Made by a program: the position numbers and the translations under genes. A DNA stretch of 64,000 bases from Acidobacteriota bacterium (lineage in GTDB: Bacteria; Acidobacteriota; UBA6911). Below are positions 51,165-58,792 of this stretch, piece by piece. Numbering within the stretch: the stretch's first letter is position 1; the number at the start of each line of letters is the position of its first letter. Location of the stretch: positions 36,071 to 100,070 of the forward strand of contig JAFGIY010000025.1 of NCBI GenBank assembly GCA_016929335.1, given 5' to 3'. The notes under the pieces were generated by a model. That model was not told where the DNA came from and made no database searches. It saw only the letters and a program-made list of their open reading frames with translations.

Positions 51165-51949
51165 GTCAGAACACTTTTTTCGGCGGCGTGGATATCGGAG
51201 CATCGGCGACCAAAATCGCCATCATCGATGCGGATCACCGGCTTGTCGCTTCCGATGTTCGCAAAACCGGCGTCGGCTTTGAAACATGCGCGCAGGAAGG
51301 CATGGATGCAGCCCTGGCTTCCTGCGGCTTGAGTTTTGTGAATCTGGCGCGCATTTTCTCGACAGGATACGGACGCCATAATGTCAAGTTCGCGCATTCA
51401 ACCAAGACGGAAATTGCCTGTCACGCCCGCGCCGCTCATCATTTTTTCCCCGGAAAGGTCACCGTCGTTGACGTCGGAGGCCAGGACAACAAGATCATCC
51501 ACCTTGATGCCGAAGGGCGGCGGGATCATTTCAAAATGAATCGCAAATGCGCCGCCGGGACCGGCGCCTTCCTTGAAGAGGTGGCGCAACGCATGGATGT
51601 GCCGCTGGATCAGATCGATCCGCTGGCGCGACAGGCTTCTCATATCGTTCATATGGGGAGCTACTGCACGGTCTTCACCAAAACCGAAATTCTTGCTCAT
51701 CTCAGGGCCGGAGAAAAGGTGCCGGAAATTGTGGCGGGCCTTGTCGATTCAGTTGCCAAAAGGATTATTGAAATGGACCCGATGAACGGCGAAGTGGTGA
51801 TCAGCGGAGGCGTTGTAGCCCATATTCCGATGCTGGCTGAAATGCTCGCCCGCCATCTGGGCCATCCGGTGAATATCCTCCCGCATGCACAATTGGCGGG
51901 AGCCTTTGGGGCTGCCCTCCTCGCCGCAGAAGAGAATAAAAATAATTAA
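51161..51949 (+). CDS. ATP-dependent activase of 2-hydroxyacyl-CoA dehydratase (BadF/HgdC family)
   Basis: A 262-residue ASKHA-type ATPase. Phosphate motif GGVDIGASATKIAI, second phosphate motif VVDVGGQDNKII, and the two cluster ligands NRKCAAGTGAFLE and MGSYCTVFTKTE (one [4Fe-4S] bridges the homodimer), followed by ISGGVVAHIPML. It hydrolyses ATP to push single electrons onto the dehydratase. It starts at a GTG overlapping the dehydratase stop (51161-51164). Its small size and single domain match HgdC, HadI and YjiL rather than the large BadF-type fusions. A 30-bp perfect hairpin starts at its stop codon. Confidence 0.93.
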   Translation: MSQNTFFGGVDIGASATKIAIIDADHRLVASDVRKTGVGFETCAQEGMDAALASCGLSFVNLARIFSTGYGRHNVKFAHSTKTEIACHARAAHHFFPGKVTVVDVGGQDNKIIHLDAEGRRDHFKMNRKCAAGTGAFLEEVAQRMDVPLDQIDPLARQASHIVHMGSYCTVFTKTEILAHLRAGEKVPEIVAGLVDSVAKRIIEMDPMNGEVVISGGVVAHIPMLAEMLARHLGHPVNILPHAQLAGAFGAALLAAEENKNN

Positions 51950-52016
51950 CCGCGGATTTTCACGGATTCACACAGTTTTTTTTGATCTGTGTGAATCCGT
52001 GAAAATCCGCGGTTAA
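51946..52016. terminator. Perfect 30-bp stem between convergent genes
   Basis: Arms 51946-51975 and 51987-52016 are exact complements (TTAACCGCGGATTTTCACGG... and its reverse), with an 11-base loop of eight T then GAT, and A/T-rich flanks on both sides. It starts at the activase stop and ends nine bases before the stop of the convergent dehydrogenase gene, so it suits a bidirectional terminator. Confidence 0.8.
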
Positions 52017-52024
52017 AAAAGTTT

Positions 52025-53110
52025 TTAAATGTAGGCTATCTTCTCGAGTCCGAACTTCGCGGCGTAATCCTCGAGCATCTTGATTTCGCCGTCATCAATA
52101 GTGACTCCTTCCACCATCGACTTGGCCTTCCGTTCCACTTCCTTCTCGCCGTGTATATAGATCCTGTCGTGGCCTTCCGCCTTGGCGCTGTTGCGCACAC
52201 CCTGAAGGATCTCTTCGACATGCGCTTCGATTTCCGCAGGTTTCCCGAACAGGTCGAGGCGCATCGCGCCGAAGAACTGCGCGATTCGAGCGCCGTCGTT
52301 TTTGACGAAGGTATCGCGGCTCCATGCGCCCATCGACATTCCGGCGCAGATGAGATCCACGAACAAGCCGAGCCCGTATCCTTTATGGCCGCCCAGCTCT
52401 TCCGTGCTGCCGCCGAGGAACAGGTGGCCGCCCGTTTTCTTCTCGCGATATATTTTCTGGAAAGCATGGACATCAGTCGTGTCATAGCCGTTCTCGTCGA
52501 CACACCATCCGAACGGCATGGCCTTGTTGAGACGTTCGTACACTTCTACCTTTCCGTGTGCAGCCGTTGTCGTCGCCATATCCAGAATGAAGGGCACTTT
52601 TCCGGATGAAGGGATGGCGAAGCACATCGGATTCGTGCCTAGAATGCGATCCTTACCAAAGAGGACGATCGAGCAGATGCGGGTATTGCAGAAAGACATG
52701 CCGATGTATCCTTGCGCCGTTGCCATTTCTCCCCAGAGCGCTGCCATTCCGAAATGGTTGGAATTGCGGACTGCGGCAAAGCCTGCTCCCGCGCTCTTTG
52801 CCTTCTCGAGCACCTTGTTCATAGCGAACCGGGCGATATACGATCCCACACCATGATGACCATCGATCACTGCGGAAAGCGGCGTTTCGTGAACAATTTC
52901 CGGCTCTGCCGCCGGTGTGTTGAAACCGTTTTTTATATTGGATTCATAAAACTCCAACCGGCCTACACCGTGGGAATTTACGCCGCGCGCATCCGCCTCC
53001 ACGAGGGCCCAGGCTGTCACGTCGGCCTGCGTCTCCGGGTAGCCCAGTTTCTGGAGGATCTTCTTGGTGTAGGCTGTTAGCACATCGTATTTGACTTTTG
53101 CTTCTTTCAT
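52025..53110 (-). CDS. LDH2/malate-dehydrogenase-family oxidoreductase
   Basis: A 361-residue member of the NAD(P)-dependent LDH2/MDG2 family (malate, sulfolactate, ureidoglycolate or 2-hydroxyacid dehydrogenases). Typical: DARGVNSHGVGRLEFY, the AVIDGHHGVGSYIA segment, FAAVRNSNHFGMAALW (catalytic histidine), NPMCFAIPSSGKVPF, DMATTTAAHGKVE and GGHKGYGLGLFVDL. The fold is unrelated to the classical Rossmann lactate dehydrogenase. It lies 18 bases downstream of the second larA-like gene on the same strand, so the pair probably interconverts and oxidises (or forms) one 2-hydroxy acid. Confidence 0.9.
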   Translation of the reverse strand: MKEAKVKYDVLTAYTKKILQKLGYPETQADVTAWALVEADARGVNSHGVGRLEFYESNIKNGFNTPAAEPEIVHETPLSAVIDGHHGVGSYIARFAMNKVLEKAKSAGAGFAAVRNSNHFGMAALWGEMATAQGYIGMSFCNTRICSIVLFGKDRILGTNPMCFAIPSSGKVPFILDMATTTAAHGKVEVYERLNKAMPFGWCVDENGYDTTDVHAFQKIYREKKTGGHLFLGGSTEELGGHKGYGLGLFVDLICAGMSMGAWSRDTFVKNDGARIAQFFGAMRLDLFGKPAEIEAHVEEILQGVRNSAKAEGHDRIYIHGEKEVERKAKSMVEGVTIDDGEIKMLEDYAAKFGLEKIAYI

Positions 53111-53128
53111 ATTTCTCCTTGGTTGGTA

Positions 53129-54415
53129 TCAGATTTTCTTCAGCTTCGGAAGGGCGCTCGATCCCTGGGGCATTAAATAGATCTTTTGGGAGCGTCCGGC
53201 TTCCTTGAAAGCCGTCTCGAGGGCCTCGTCAACGGTCTTTGCTGTCCGGATTTTGGTTTTAGCCAGAAGCGCAGGGTCTCCGTTTCCCACAATGATGATG
53301 TTCCATTTTTCTGCGGCGGTGCACATATAATAGCTCACATACTTTGGAACGGTAAAAAGCTTGCGAACCTCCCGGTGACGATCTTCATTGTTATCGAGTT
53401 CCAGGAAAATCGTGTTCGCGTCCGGCGGCCCGATTCCTTCGGTGCAGTCACTCAGAATAATGATCCAGCCGCCGGGTTTTGTTGCTGCCTGCGTATGGTA
53501 AATGCCTTTGCCCGTCTGGCAGACGTCGATATCTTTCGGGTAGCCGCCTTGAGACGAGATGGTGATGTCGGCAAGCTCGGTGATCGGCACTTCGTAGAGT
53601 TCGTCCACGATGCCGCGGCCCACATCATGTGCCTTTATGCAATCGCCGCAGACGGCGCGGGCTATTTTCCCGTCATAGCCCATGATTACATTAAAAATAA
53701 AGGACGGCTTGACTATCTCGGCGACTTCCAGCATATCCAGGTGAATCGGATTGTTCTTGATGTTTCCGCTCGCGACCTCAGGACGCTGCTTGCCATGCTC
53801 GTCCATCGTCATCAGGTGGTTCTTCTGGATCGATTCGATCGAGGAAATGCCGGGCAGAATCGACTTTTTCCCTCCAGCCCAACCCACCCAGGGATGATAC
53901 GTGCAGCAGCCGGTCAGCACCAGGTGATCTGCTTCGGCCGCTATTCTGTTAATGATCACGGGAGTCCCGCGGCTGGTTTTTCCGAGCGGGATAAGGTTGC
54001 CTTTGTCTTCGCAGTCGTGGTCGGTGATCCGGAACCGGTCTATCAAATTCGATCCGAGCAGTTTCCCATGCTCTTCAGGCGTATGCTTCCTGTGGTAGCC
54101 AAGCGCGCACAGGAAGCGGATATCCTTGTCTTGAACGCCGGCTTCGTTAAGCTCCTTCACAATATAGGGCAGATAAATCCACATCCGCTGCCAGGAGCGC
54201 GTTATATCCGATACCACGACGCAGACCGTATTGCCGGGTTTAACAATCTCTTTCAGCCGCGGGGTGCCAATCGGATGGGCAAGCGCATCCAGAACAACTT
54301 GTTCTTCGGTCATTCCGGCGGCAGGAACCTCCTTGGCAATCATCCCCAGGAAATTTTCCTCCGGGACGGATACATCCACATAGCCATTTCCGAGCTTCAT
54401 CTTGGTGGTTTTCAT
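53129..54415 (-). CDS. LarA-like (nickel-pincer lactate racemase family) protein, copy 2
   Basis: A 428-residue DUF2088/LarA-family protein with VCVVVSDITRSWQRMWIYLP, LCALGYHRKHTPEEHG and TGCCTYHPWVGWAGGKKSILPG. It lines up over its full length with the protein at 43991, but the first active-site loop is SDITRSWQ rather than DDTQRPTP, so the two probably differ in substrate. The gene precedes the LDH2-type dehydrogenase gene on the same strand and is divergent from the second CoA-transferase. An in-frame extension of the start is blocked by repeat-rich DNA. Role: racemase or epimerase of a 2-hydroxy acid, inferred. Confidence 0.83.
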   Translation of the reverse strand: MKTTKMKLGNGYVDVSVPEENFLGMIAKEVPAAGMTEEQVVLDALAHPIGTPRLKEIVKPGNTVCVVVSDITRSWQRMWIYLPYIVKELNEAGVQDKDIRFLCALGYHRKHTPEEHGKLLGSNLIDRFRITDHDCEDKGNLIPLGKTSRGTPVIINRIAAEADHLVLTGCCTYHPWVGWAGGKKSILPGISSIESIQKNHLMTMDEHGKQRPEVASGNIKNNPIHLDMLEVAEIVKPSFIFNVIMGYDGKIARAVCGDCIKAHDVGRGIVDELYEVPITELADITISSQGGYPKDIDVCQTGKGIYHTQAATKPGGWIIILSDCTEGIGPPDANTIFLELDNNEDRHREVRKLFTVPKYVSYYMCTAAEKWNIIIVGNGDPALLAKTKIRTAKTVDEALETAFKEAGRSQKIYLMPQGSSALPKLKKI

Positions 54416-54774
54416 ATAAGCGCTCCATTCCCGAATAAATCAGAGCTCTGCGATTAACGCTCCGAATGAGGCAAATCCACGGGACTTGTTGCAGGTCGAA
54501 TATTACACTGGAATGATACCTCCAAGTAGTGGAAAAAGGCGATATGGATGACTGTCCGTTTTTCCCGTGGTATATTGGCCCCTCAAGATTTAATACAAAC
54601 GAAAGGACATGCGGATCCGGGCTGAAGAGGCTGTCCGATTCAAATCATGTGGGTCGCGACTTCAGCCGCGACCCACATGGTTCAAGGCGTGCCCAATTAA
54701 ATCGAGTTATAAGACAGCCTCTTCAACCCGGATCCACATGTCCTCTTGTCACTTCAAACAAACGGAGTAATGCC
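54416..54774. other. Divergent intergenic region filled by a nested palindrome
   Basis: About 360 bases between the larA-like gene and the second CoA-transferase. The right two thirds consist of the nested palindrome at 54604-54744. CGGAG at 54762-54766 is the ribosome binding site for the ATG at 54775. No consensus promoter was recognised. Confidence 0.55.
54604..54744. repeat. Nested palindrome containing repeat family B, copy 3
   Basis: Outer arms of 32 bases (54604-54635 and 54713-54744) pair with two mismatches. Inside lies a perfect 13-bp hairpin CATGTGGGTCGCG / CGCGACCCACATG (54646-54658 and 54667-54679). The stretch 54665-54720 is the third copy of repeat family B. Confidence 0.8.
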
Positions 54775-55986
54775 ATGTCACAAGGACCTCTGTCGGGGAT
54801 AAAAGTCATAGAAATCACAACATTTCAGCAGGGACCGGTTGCCGGTATGAGACTTGGCGATCTTGGAGCCGATGTCATCAAAATTGAGCCGAAAGAGGGC
54901 GATCCTGCCCGGCGCCATATGAGGACAATCGAGGCGGAGTTCAAAGTAAAGGGTGACAACTACTACTTTGAACATGCCAACCGCAATAAGCGGGGCATTG
55001 TTCTGGATATGAAAAACGAAAAAGGCATGGAGGTTTTTCTCAAGCTCATCGATTCCGCGGATGTCTTCCTGAATAACATGAGCATCGGAGCTCCCTTGAG
55101 ACTTGGCATCGGGCCTGACGACCTCCTTAAACGGAATCCACGGCTCATTTACGCTCAGGCTTCGGGCTGGGGAAGGAAAGGACCGGCCGCCAATAACCTT
55201 TCCTTCGATTACACCGGAATTGCCCGGTCCGGCCTCATGATGGCTGCCGGAGAAGATAAGACCCCTCCTTCCATGATTCTTCCCGGCCTGGGAGACGAAT
55301 TGGGAGGCCTCATGTCCGCCTGGGGAGTAACGCTGGCTCTGTTCGCGCGTGAAAAAACCGGGAAAGGCCAGGTTGTCGATACATCGTTGATGGGCAGCGT
55401 GGTCGCTTTGCTCGGCCACCTCATCTCCGGAACAGCGATGCTGAAACAGGAATTCCCAAGATTTGTGCGGACGAATATGGGAAACCCGATGTATTGCCAT
55501 TACTGCTGCAAAGACGGCAAGTGGCTTGTTATCGCACACCTCGATCCGGACCGATGGTGGGCAAAAGTCTGCGGTGCGCTGGGCGCCGAACACCTGATCA
55601 ATGATCCGAGATTCAGTACCTTCGCCGCGCGGTCCGAGAACCGAAGAGAACTGGTGGCCATCTTCGATGGAATCTTCGCCAGCAAGACCAGAGAGGAATG
55701 GATGCGGATTCTAAACGAGCACGGCTGTATCGTTACTCCGATTCAAAACATTCCCGAAGTTGTGGAAGACCCGCAGCTATTGGCCAACCATTATGTGATC
55801 GAGCTTGATCACCCAACCTATGGCCACACAAAGACTATGGGATTTCCGTGGGACCTTAGCGAAACACCGGCGTCCTGGAAAAGAAGATCGCCGAAGCTGG
55901 GTGAACATACCGAAGAAGTGCTTCTTGAAATCGGCTACACCAAAGAAGCCATCGCTAAATTAAGAGAAGAAGGAGCTGTTCAGTAG
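54775..55986 (+). CDS. Family III (CaiB/BaiF) CoA-transferase, copy 2
   Basis: A 403-residue CaiB/BaiF-family protein, close paralog of the one at 42734 (VIEITTFQQGPVAGMRLGDLGADVIKIEP, then NRNKRGIVLDMKN, GWGRKGPAANNLSFDYTGIARSG). The loop that carries the catalytic aspartate in formyl-CoA transferase reads GEDKTPP here, with an aspartate one position off by eye. The ATG at 54775 is chosen; the longer frame upstream runs through palindromic repeat DNA and is not coding. It is followed after a long hairpin by an ADP-forming acyl-CoA synthetase, so the two may feed and drain the same acyl-CoA pool. Confidence 0.9.
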   Translation: MSQGPLSGIKVIEITTFQQGPVAGMRLGDLGADVIKIEPKEGDPARRHMRTIEAEFKVKGDNYYFEHANRNKRGIVLDMKNEKGMEVFLKLIDSADVFLNNMSIGAPLRLGIGPDDLLKRNPRLIYAQASGWGRKGPAANNLSFDYTGIARSGLMMAAGEDKTPPSMILPGLGDELGGLMSAWGVTLALFAREKTGKGQVVDTSLMGSVVALLGHLISGTAMLKQEFPRFVRTNMGNPMYCHYCCKDGKWLVIAHLDPDRWWAKVCGALGAEHLINDPRFSTFAARSENRRELVAIFDGIFASKTREEWMRILNEHGCIVTPIQNIPEVVEDPQLLANHYVIELDHPTYGHTKTMGFPWDLSETPASWKRRSPKLGEHTEEVLLEIGYTKEAIAKLREEGAVQ

Positions 55987-55998
55987 GACTATTTCGGG

Positions 55999-56070
55999 GT
56001 CGGGGTCGGGGTCGGTATCGGGGTCGGCTTTTTAAGACATTTCGACCCCGATACCGACCCCGACCCCGAC
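55999..56070. terminator. Perfect 28-bp stem made of GGGGTC repeats
   Basis: Arms 55999-56026 and 56043-56070 are exact complements; each arm is built from tandem hexamers of the type GGGGTC with one TATCGG variant. The loop is 16 bases. It lies between the CoA-transferase stop (55986) and the next ATG (56101) and would block or slow read-through. Confidence 0.75.
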
Positions 56071-56100
56071 TCCCGATCTAACAAAAAAAGGAGAACATAC

Positions 56101-58173
56101 ATGCTTGATTCCCTGTTTCGTCCCCGTGGCGTCGCCGTGATCGGCGCTTCCAACAACACTTTCTCCATCGGAAACCGCGTTGTGAAAAATCTGATCACTC
56201 ATAACTTTAAAGGCGGAATCTATCCGGTTCATCCCAAAGAATCGGAAATACTCGGCCTGAAGGCATATCCCAGCATTCTCGATGTACCCGGCCCCGTGGA
56301 TATTGCGAGCATCGTCGTCAAGAGCACCATGGTTCCGCAGGTAGTCGAGGATTGCGGCAAAATGGGGGTTAAGTTTGTCATCATTCATACCGCGGGATTC
56401 AGCGAAATGGGACCGGACGGGGCAAAGCTCCAGGATGCTCTTATGGATGCTGCGCGACGCTACGGCGTACGCGTTTATGGCCCCAACAGCCAGGGAGTCA
56501 TGAATTCGGATCCGGATGTTTCCGTGTATGCGAATTTCACTTTTACGCCGATGCGCCCCGGCAGAGCCTCCATTCTTGCCCAGAGCGGCGGCGTGGCCGA
56601 ACTGCTGAATCTGAACCTGCGCAAAATGGGATCCGGCTTCCGAATGTATGCTTCGCACGGGAATGCGACGGATGTGAACACGAACGAGATTCTGGATTAT
56701 TTCGGCAACGATCCGGAAACCCGGACGATCATCATGCACATCGAAAGCATGAAAGACACTCCGGGCTTCATCGAGCGTTGCCGCCGCATTGCCCGGGATA
56801 AGTCCATCCTGGCTATCCGCACGGGACGCACAGCAGCGGCTGCCAAAGCGGTCAGCTCCCATACCGGTTCCATGATGCAGCAGGACTCGCTTACGGATTC
56901 GATTTTCGAGCACGCGGGCGTGATGCGCTTCGGCACTACGGAAGAAATGATTTCAGCCGCCTATGCTTTTGCCACCCAGCCGGTACCGGCGGGACCGAAT
57001 GTGGGAATCATTGCGAACGCCGGCGGGCCGGGCATCATGTGCGTGGATGAGTGCGTGGGCCATGGGCTTTCTCTGGCCAAATTTTCCGAGGAAACCAAGG
57101 CGAAGCTGCGCGCCGGGCTAATTCCCGAATCCTATGTTGAAAATCCCGTCGATGTCGCGGCAACAGCGAATGCAGATCATTTTGGACTCGCAATCACCTG
57201 CCTGAATGAGGATCCCGGAGTCGACTCCATTCTCATTCCGATGGTTACGCCGTTCTTTGTGGACTGCGAAGCCATCGGCCGCAAAATCGCCGAAGTTGCC
57301 AAAACGGTCACTAAACCGATCATCGTCGTTGTTATGACCAACGAGAACTGGGCAAGCACGGTAGAAACCATCAAGAGCGCAGGCATTCCGGTTTTCGACT
57401 TCCCGGAAACGGGCGCACGCGTCCTGGCAGCCATGGCGCGCTACAGCGAGATTCGCAAGCGGCTGGACGAAGCGCCGGCCGGCGCTGCCGGAGATAAGGC
57501 TGGAGCGCAGGAGATTCTGAGCAAGGCGCCTGCAGGATTCATTTCTCAAACGGATGCTTTTGATATACTTGCGGCGTATAAAATCCCCATCGCCCGCACA
57601 TCTCAGATCGCGGCAGCGGAACTGCCATCCAAAATTAAATTCCCCGTAGTGCTCAAGGTAGACAGTGCGGACGTCGTTCATAAAAGCGACACAGGCGGAG
57701 TGAAAATGGATATCGCCCGAAAGGCCGCACTTCAGAAAGCTGTCGAAGAAATGTCGGGCCGCTTCCCGGGAGCGAAGCTTGTTGTGCAGGAACAATGCCC
57801 GAAGGGCGCCGAAATCATTATTGGAATGAAGCGCGAAAAGGGCGTAGGTCCGGTTCTCATGTTCGGCATGGGCGGAGTGCAGGTCGAGGCGATGAAGGAT
57901 GTTTCATTCCGCATGGCGCCGCTTTCCGAAGGCGACGCCGCGCGCATGGTCCGCGTAATCCGTTCTTTTCCGCTGCTCAAAGGTTCGCGCAACCTGCCGG
58001 CTGTGGATCTGGCCGCTATCGAAAAGCTCCTGATTTCAGTATCGCAGATAGCCATGGATCTGCCGGAGATCGCCGAAATGGATCTGAATCCGGCCATCGT
58101 TTATCCTGAAGGACAAGGAATTAAGGTGGTAGACGTCCGTATTAAAAAGCAAGCCACTAATTCCACGAAATAG
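56101..58173 (+). CDS. Fused ADP-forming acyl-CoA (acetyl-CoA) synthetase
   Basis: A 690-residue fusion of the alpha and beta subunits of NDP-forming acyl-CoA synthetase. Order: CoA-binding domain (VAVIGASNNTFSIGNRVVKNL, YPVHPKE), succinyl-CoA-ligase-like domain with the phospho-histidine motif SSHTGSMM near residue 257, a mobile part, and a C-terminal ATP-grasp domain (VLKVDSADVVHKSDTGGVKM, then MFGMGGVQVEAMKDVSFR). It converts acyl-CoA, ADP and phosphate to the acid, CoA and ATP, giving substrate-level phosphorylation in fermenting cells; it can also run in reverse. The last residues and stop lie in an interspersed repeat arm. Probably the energy-recovery step for the acyl-CoA made by its neighbours. 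Confidence 0.92.
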   Translation: MLDSLFRPRGVAVIGASNNTFSIGNRVVKNLITHNFKGGIYPVHPKESEILGLKAYPSILDVPGPVDIASIVVKSTMVPQVVEDCGKMGVKFVIIHTAGFSEMGPDGAKLQDALMDAARRYGVRVYGPNSQGVMNSDPDVSVYANFTFTPMRPGRASILAQSGGVAELLNLNLRKMGSGFRMYASHGNATDVNTNEILDYFGNDPETRTIIMHIESMKDTPGFIERCRRIARDKSILAIRTGRTAAAAKAVSSHTGSMMQQDSLTDSIFEHAGVMRFGTTEEMISAAYAFATQPVPAGPNVGIIANAGGPGIMCVDECVGHGLSLAKFSEETKAKLRAGLIPESYVENPVDVAATANADHFGLAITCLNEDPGVDSILIPMVTPFFVDCEAIGRKIAEVAKTVTKPIIVVVMTNENWASTVETIKSAGIPVFDFPETGARVLAAMARYSEIRKRLDEAPAGAAGDKAGAQEILSKAPAGFISQTDAFDILAAYKIPIARTSQIAAAELPSKIKFPVVLKVDSADVVHKSDTGGVKMDIARKAALQKAVEEMSGRFPGAKLVVQEQCPKGAEIIIGMKREKGVGPVLMFGMGGVQVEAMKDVSFRMAPLSEGDAARMVRVIRSFPLLKGSRNLPAVDLAAIEKLLISVSQIAMDLPEIAEMDLNPAIVYPEGQGIKVVDVRIKKQATNSTK

Positions 58174-58196
58174 GATGTATTCGTGCAATTAGTGGC
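58153..58196. repeat. Full palindromic copy of the interspersed family at a gene end
   Basis: Arms 58153-58169 and 58180-58196 (GCCACTAATTCCACGAA / TTCGTGCAATTAGTGGC, one mismatch) around a 10-base loop. The left arm encodes the last residues (ATNSTK) of the acyl-CoA synthetase and the stop lies in the loop. Could act as a terminator-like structure. Confidence 0.7.
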
Positions 58197-58261
58197 TATC
58201 AGCGGTCTACTGACAAATCTTGTTAACCTCCTGATTTCCGCAAGCGTTATAGAGGCAAAAC

Positions 58262-58294
58262 ATACCCCGGTGGAACTGGATTCTGCCGGGGTAT
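58262..58294 (+). promoter_or_regulatory. Hairpin in the leader of the small membrane protein gene
   Basis: ATACCCCGG (58262-58270) pairs with CCGGGGTAT (58286-58294) around a 15-base loop, 19 bases upstream of the ATG at 58314. It may shield or delimit the leader; no known riboswitch was recognised. Confidence 0.4.
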
Positions 58295-58313
58295 ATGCGG
58301 AAGGAGATTAACT

Positions 58314-58730
58314 ATGAATGAAGGTATTGTTATTCCGGTTGCCGTGTTCGCGATGGTGGTGCTTATAGTTTGGATCGGGCACAAGTCAAAAGTCAGCCGT
58401 TTGCAGGAGCTTGTCGAAATGCGCAAGCGTTTGCTGGACAAATTCAGCTCCGGGACGGAACTCTCGGAATTTCTGGCTACACCCCAGGGACAAAGCTTTT
58501 TAAAAGATCAGGAGATTGGCGCAACCGACAGATCCCCCAAAGGTAAAATGATCTCCTCGGTTGGAGCCGGTATTATCCTCGTGATGCTTGGAGCCGCTTT
58601 CTTCGTACTGATGAATCTGGAACGGGACCTTATTTACCCGGGCGCGATACTGGTAGCCCTGGGCCTGGGTTTTTTGATTGCGGCAGCAATCTCCTATCAG
58701 CTTTATAAAAAGTGGAACATGCTTAAGTAA
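58314..58730 (+). CDS. Small membrane protein (DUF6249-like)
   Basis: A 138-residue protein. An N-terminal membrane helix (about 5-22, VIPVAVFAMVVLIVWIGH) is followed by a short cytoplasmic helical stretch (LQELVEMRKRLLDKF, then ELSEFLATPQGQSFL) and two C-terminal membrane helices (about 80-98 and 103-122). This layout is common in acidobacterial genes encoded just before an ECF sigma factor. GGAAGGAG precedes the ATG by 7 bases. It is probably the first gene of an operon with the sigma and anti-sigma genes downstream. Function unknown. Confidence 0.75.
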   Translation: MNEGIVIPVAVFAMVVLIVWIGHKSKVSRLQELVEMRKRLLDKFSSGTELSEFLATPQGQSFLKDQEIGATDRSPKGKMISSVGAGIILVMLGAAFFVLMNLERDLIYPGAILVALGLGFLIAAAISYQLYKKWNMLK

Positions 58731-58792
58731 AGGGTTCATACTATAGGCAAATCTGCCCGGATCCCTATACCGGGCGGGAGGCTCAAGCGTTC

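Noticed and set aside
53186..54457. A 423-codon open frame on the plus strand opposite the second larA-like gene
   Set aside because: Antisense shadow of a well-conserved LarA-family protein; no ribosome binding site or family motif.
54529..54774. N-terminal extension of the second CoA-transferase
   Set aside because: The extension is encoded by the nested palindrome and repeat B; the paralog begins at the position matching the ATG at 54775.
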